This document shows, piece after piece, positions 62,573 through 64,000 of a DNA stretch of 64,000 nucleotides (its first letter is position 1; every line of letters starts with the position of its first letter). Position numbers and translations under genes: made by a program. This stretch comes from Sphingomonadaceae bacterium (GTDB taxonomy: Bacteria > Pseudomonadota > Alphaproteobacteria > Sphingomonadales > Sphingomonadaceae), in NCBI GenBank assembly GCA_020850455.1, contig JADZEQ010000008.1:62001-126000 (forward strand), written 5' to 3'. The notes beneath the pieces were generated by a model. That model was not told the DNA's origin and did no database searches. It worked only from the letters and a program-made list of their open reading frames with translations.

Positions 62573-64000
<1,428 letters not shown>

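Overview
The window looks like chromosome from an alphaproteobacterium of the Sphingomonadales (Sphingomonadaceae-like). I infer this from the high GC content, the gene neighbourhoods (ctaD-ctaB-small membrane protein-ctaG-ctaE-DUF983-SURF1-thrC; petA-petB-petC-apt; phaC plus a Lys/Ala-rich phasin; a proline-rich TonB with ExbB and two ExbD), a PhoK/SPAP-type secreted alkaline phosphatase and a DUF1134/EipA protein. Most of it is ordinary housekeeping DNA with short gaps and many ATGA overlaps.

Layout. 1-6.3 kb: the 3' part of uvrA, a CaiB-type CoA-transferase coupled to a PhoK-like phosphatase, a MESH1-like HD hydrolase and an unrecognised gene. 6.3-11.7 kb: an accessory segment with an IS6-family transposase followed by a catabolic cassette (AraC regulator, diverging from a carboxymuconolactone-decarboxylase-like protein, a BKACE/DUF849 enzyme and an MFS transporter). 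The cassette is bracketed by an exact 17-bp inverted repeat and followed by tRNA-Ser(GCT). 12-18.4 kb: EipA-like protein, apt, cytochrome bc1 (petABC), trmL-hemF and a YdeI-like protein. 18.4-26.8 kb: glmS and glmU separated by a VapBC-like toxin-antitoxin pair with a 37-bp palindromic operator. Running into glmU is an HPr-rel-A cassette (nucleotidyltransferase, HprK-like kinase, PqqD-like protein, Tat-exported precursor candidate), then an OprP/O-type porin. 26.9-35.3 kb: two metabolic or membrane genes, DUF2794-cysE diverging from oxyR, pgsA, an LplT-like transporter with a 34-bp tandem repeat over its stop codon, a small membrane protein, an RNase T2 and nadC.

35.4-47 kb: PHA synthase and a phasin with an operator-flanked promoter, clpS, murA, a GST, an orphan ExbD, a BI-1 family protein, thpR, an MFS transporter, a CHRD protein, a Cu/Zn SOD lipoprotein and UDP-glucose dehydrogenase. 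47-50 kb: the tonB-exbB-exbD-exbD operon, whose leader carries stacked hairpins, one resembling a type I-E CRISPR repeat. 50-64 kb: a secreted unknown, hom-glpX, a secreted Cys-His protein, an SDR, a PCD-like protein, ccmAB, a methyltransferase-thrC pair and the cytochrome c oxidase assembly cluster ending in a truncated ctaD.

Functionally the region combines aerobic respiration (bc1, aa3 oxidase, CcmAB, HemF), envelope and cell-wall precursor synthesis (MurA, GlmS, GlmU, PgsA, Ugd), threonine and cysteine synthesis, PHA storage, oxidative-stress control (OxyR, SodC) and TonB-dependent uptake. The most interesting parts are the HPr-rel-A cassette embedded with glmU, the mobile-looking BKACE cassette, and the toxin-antitoxin wedge upstream of glmS. 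All calls are from reading the sequence; no database search was run.
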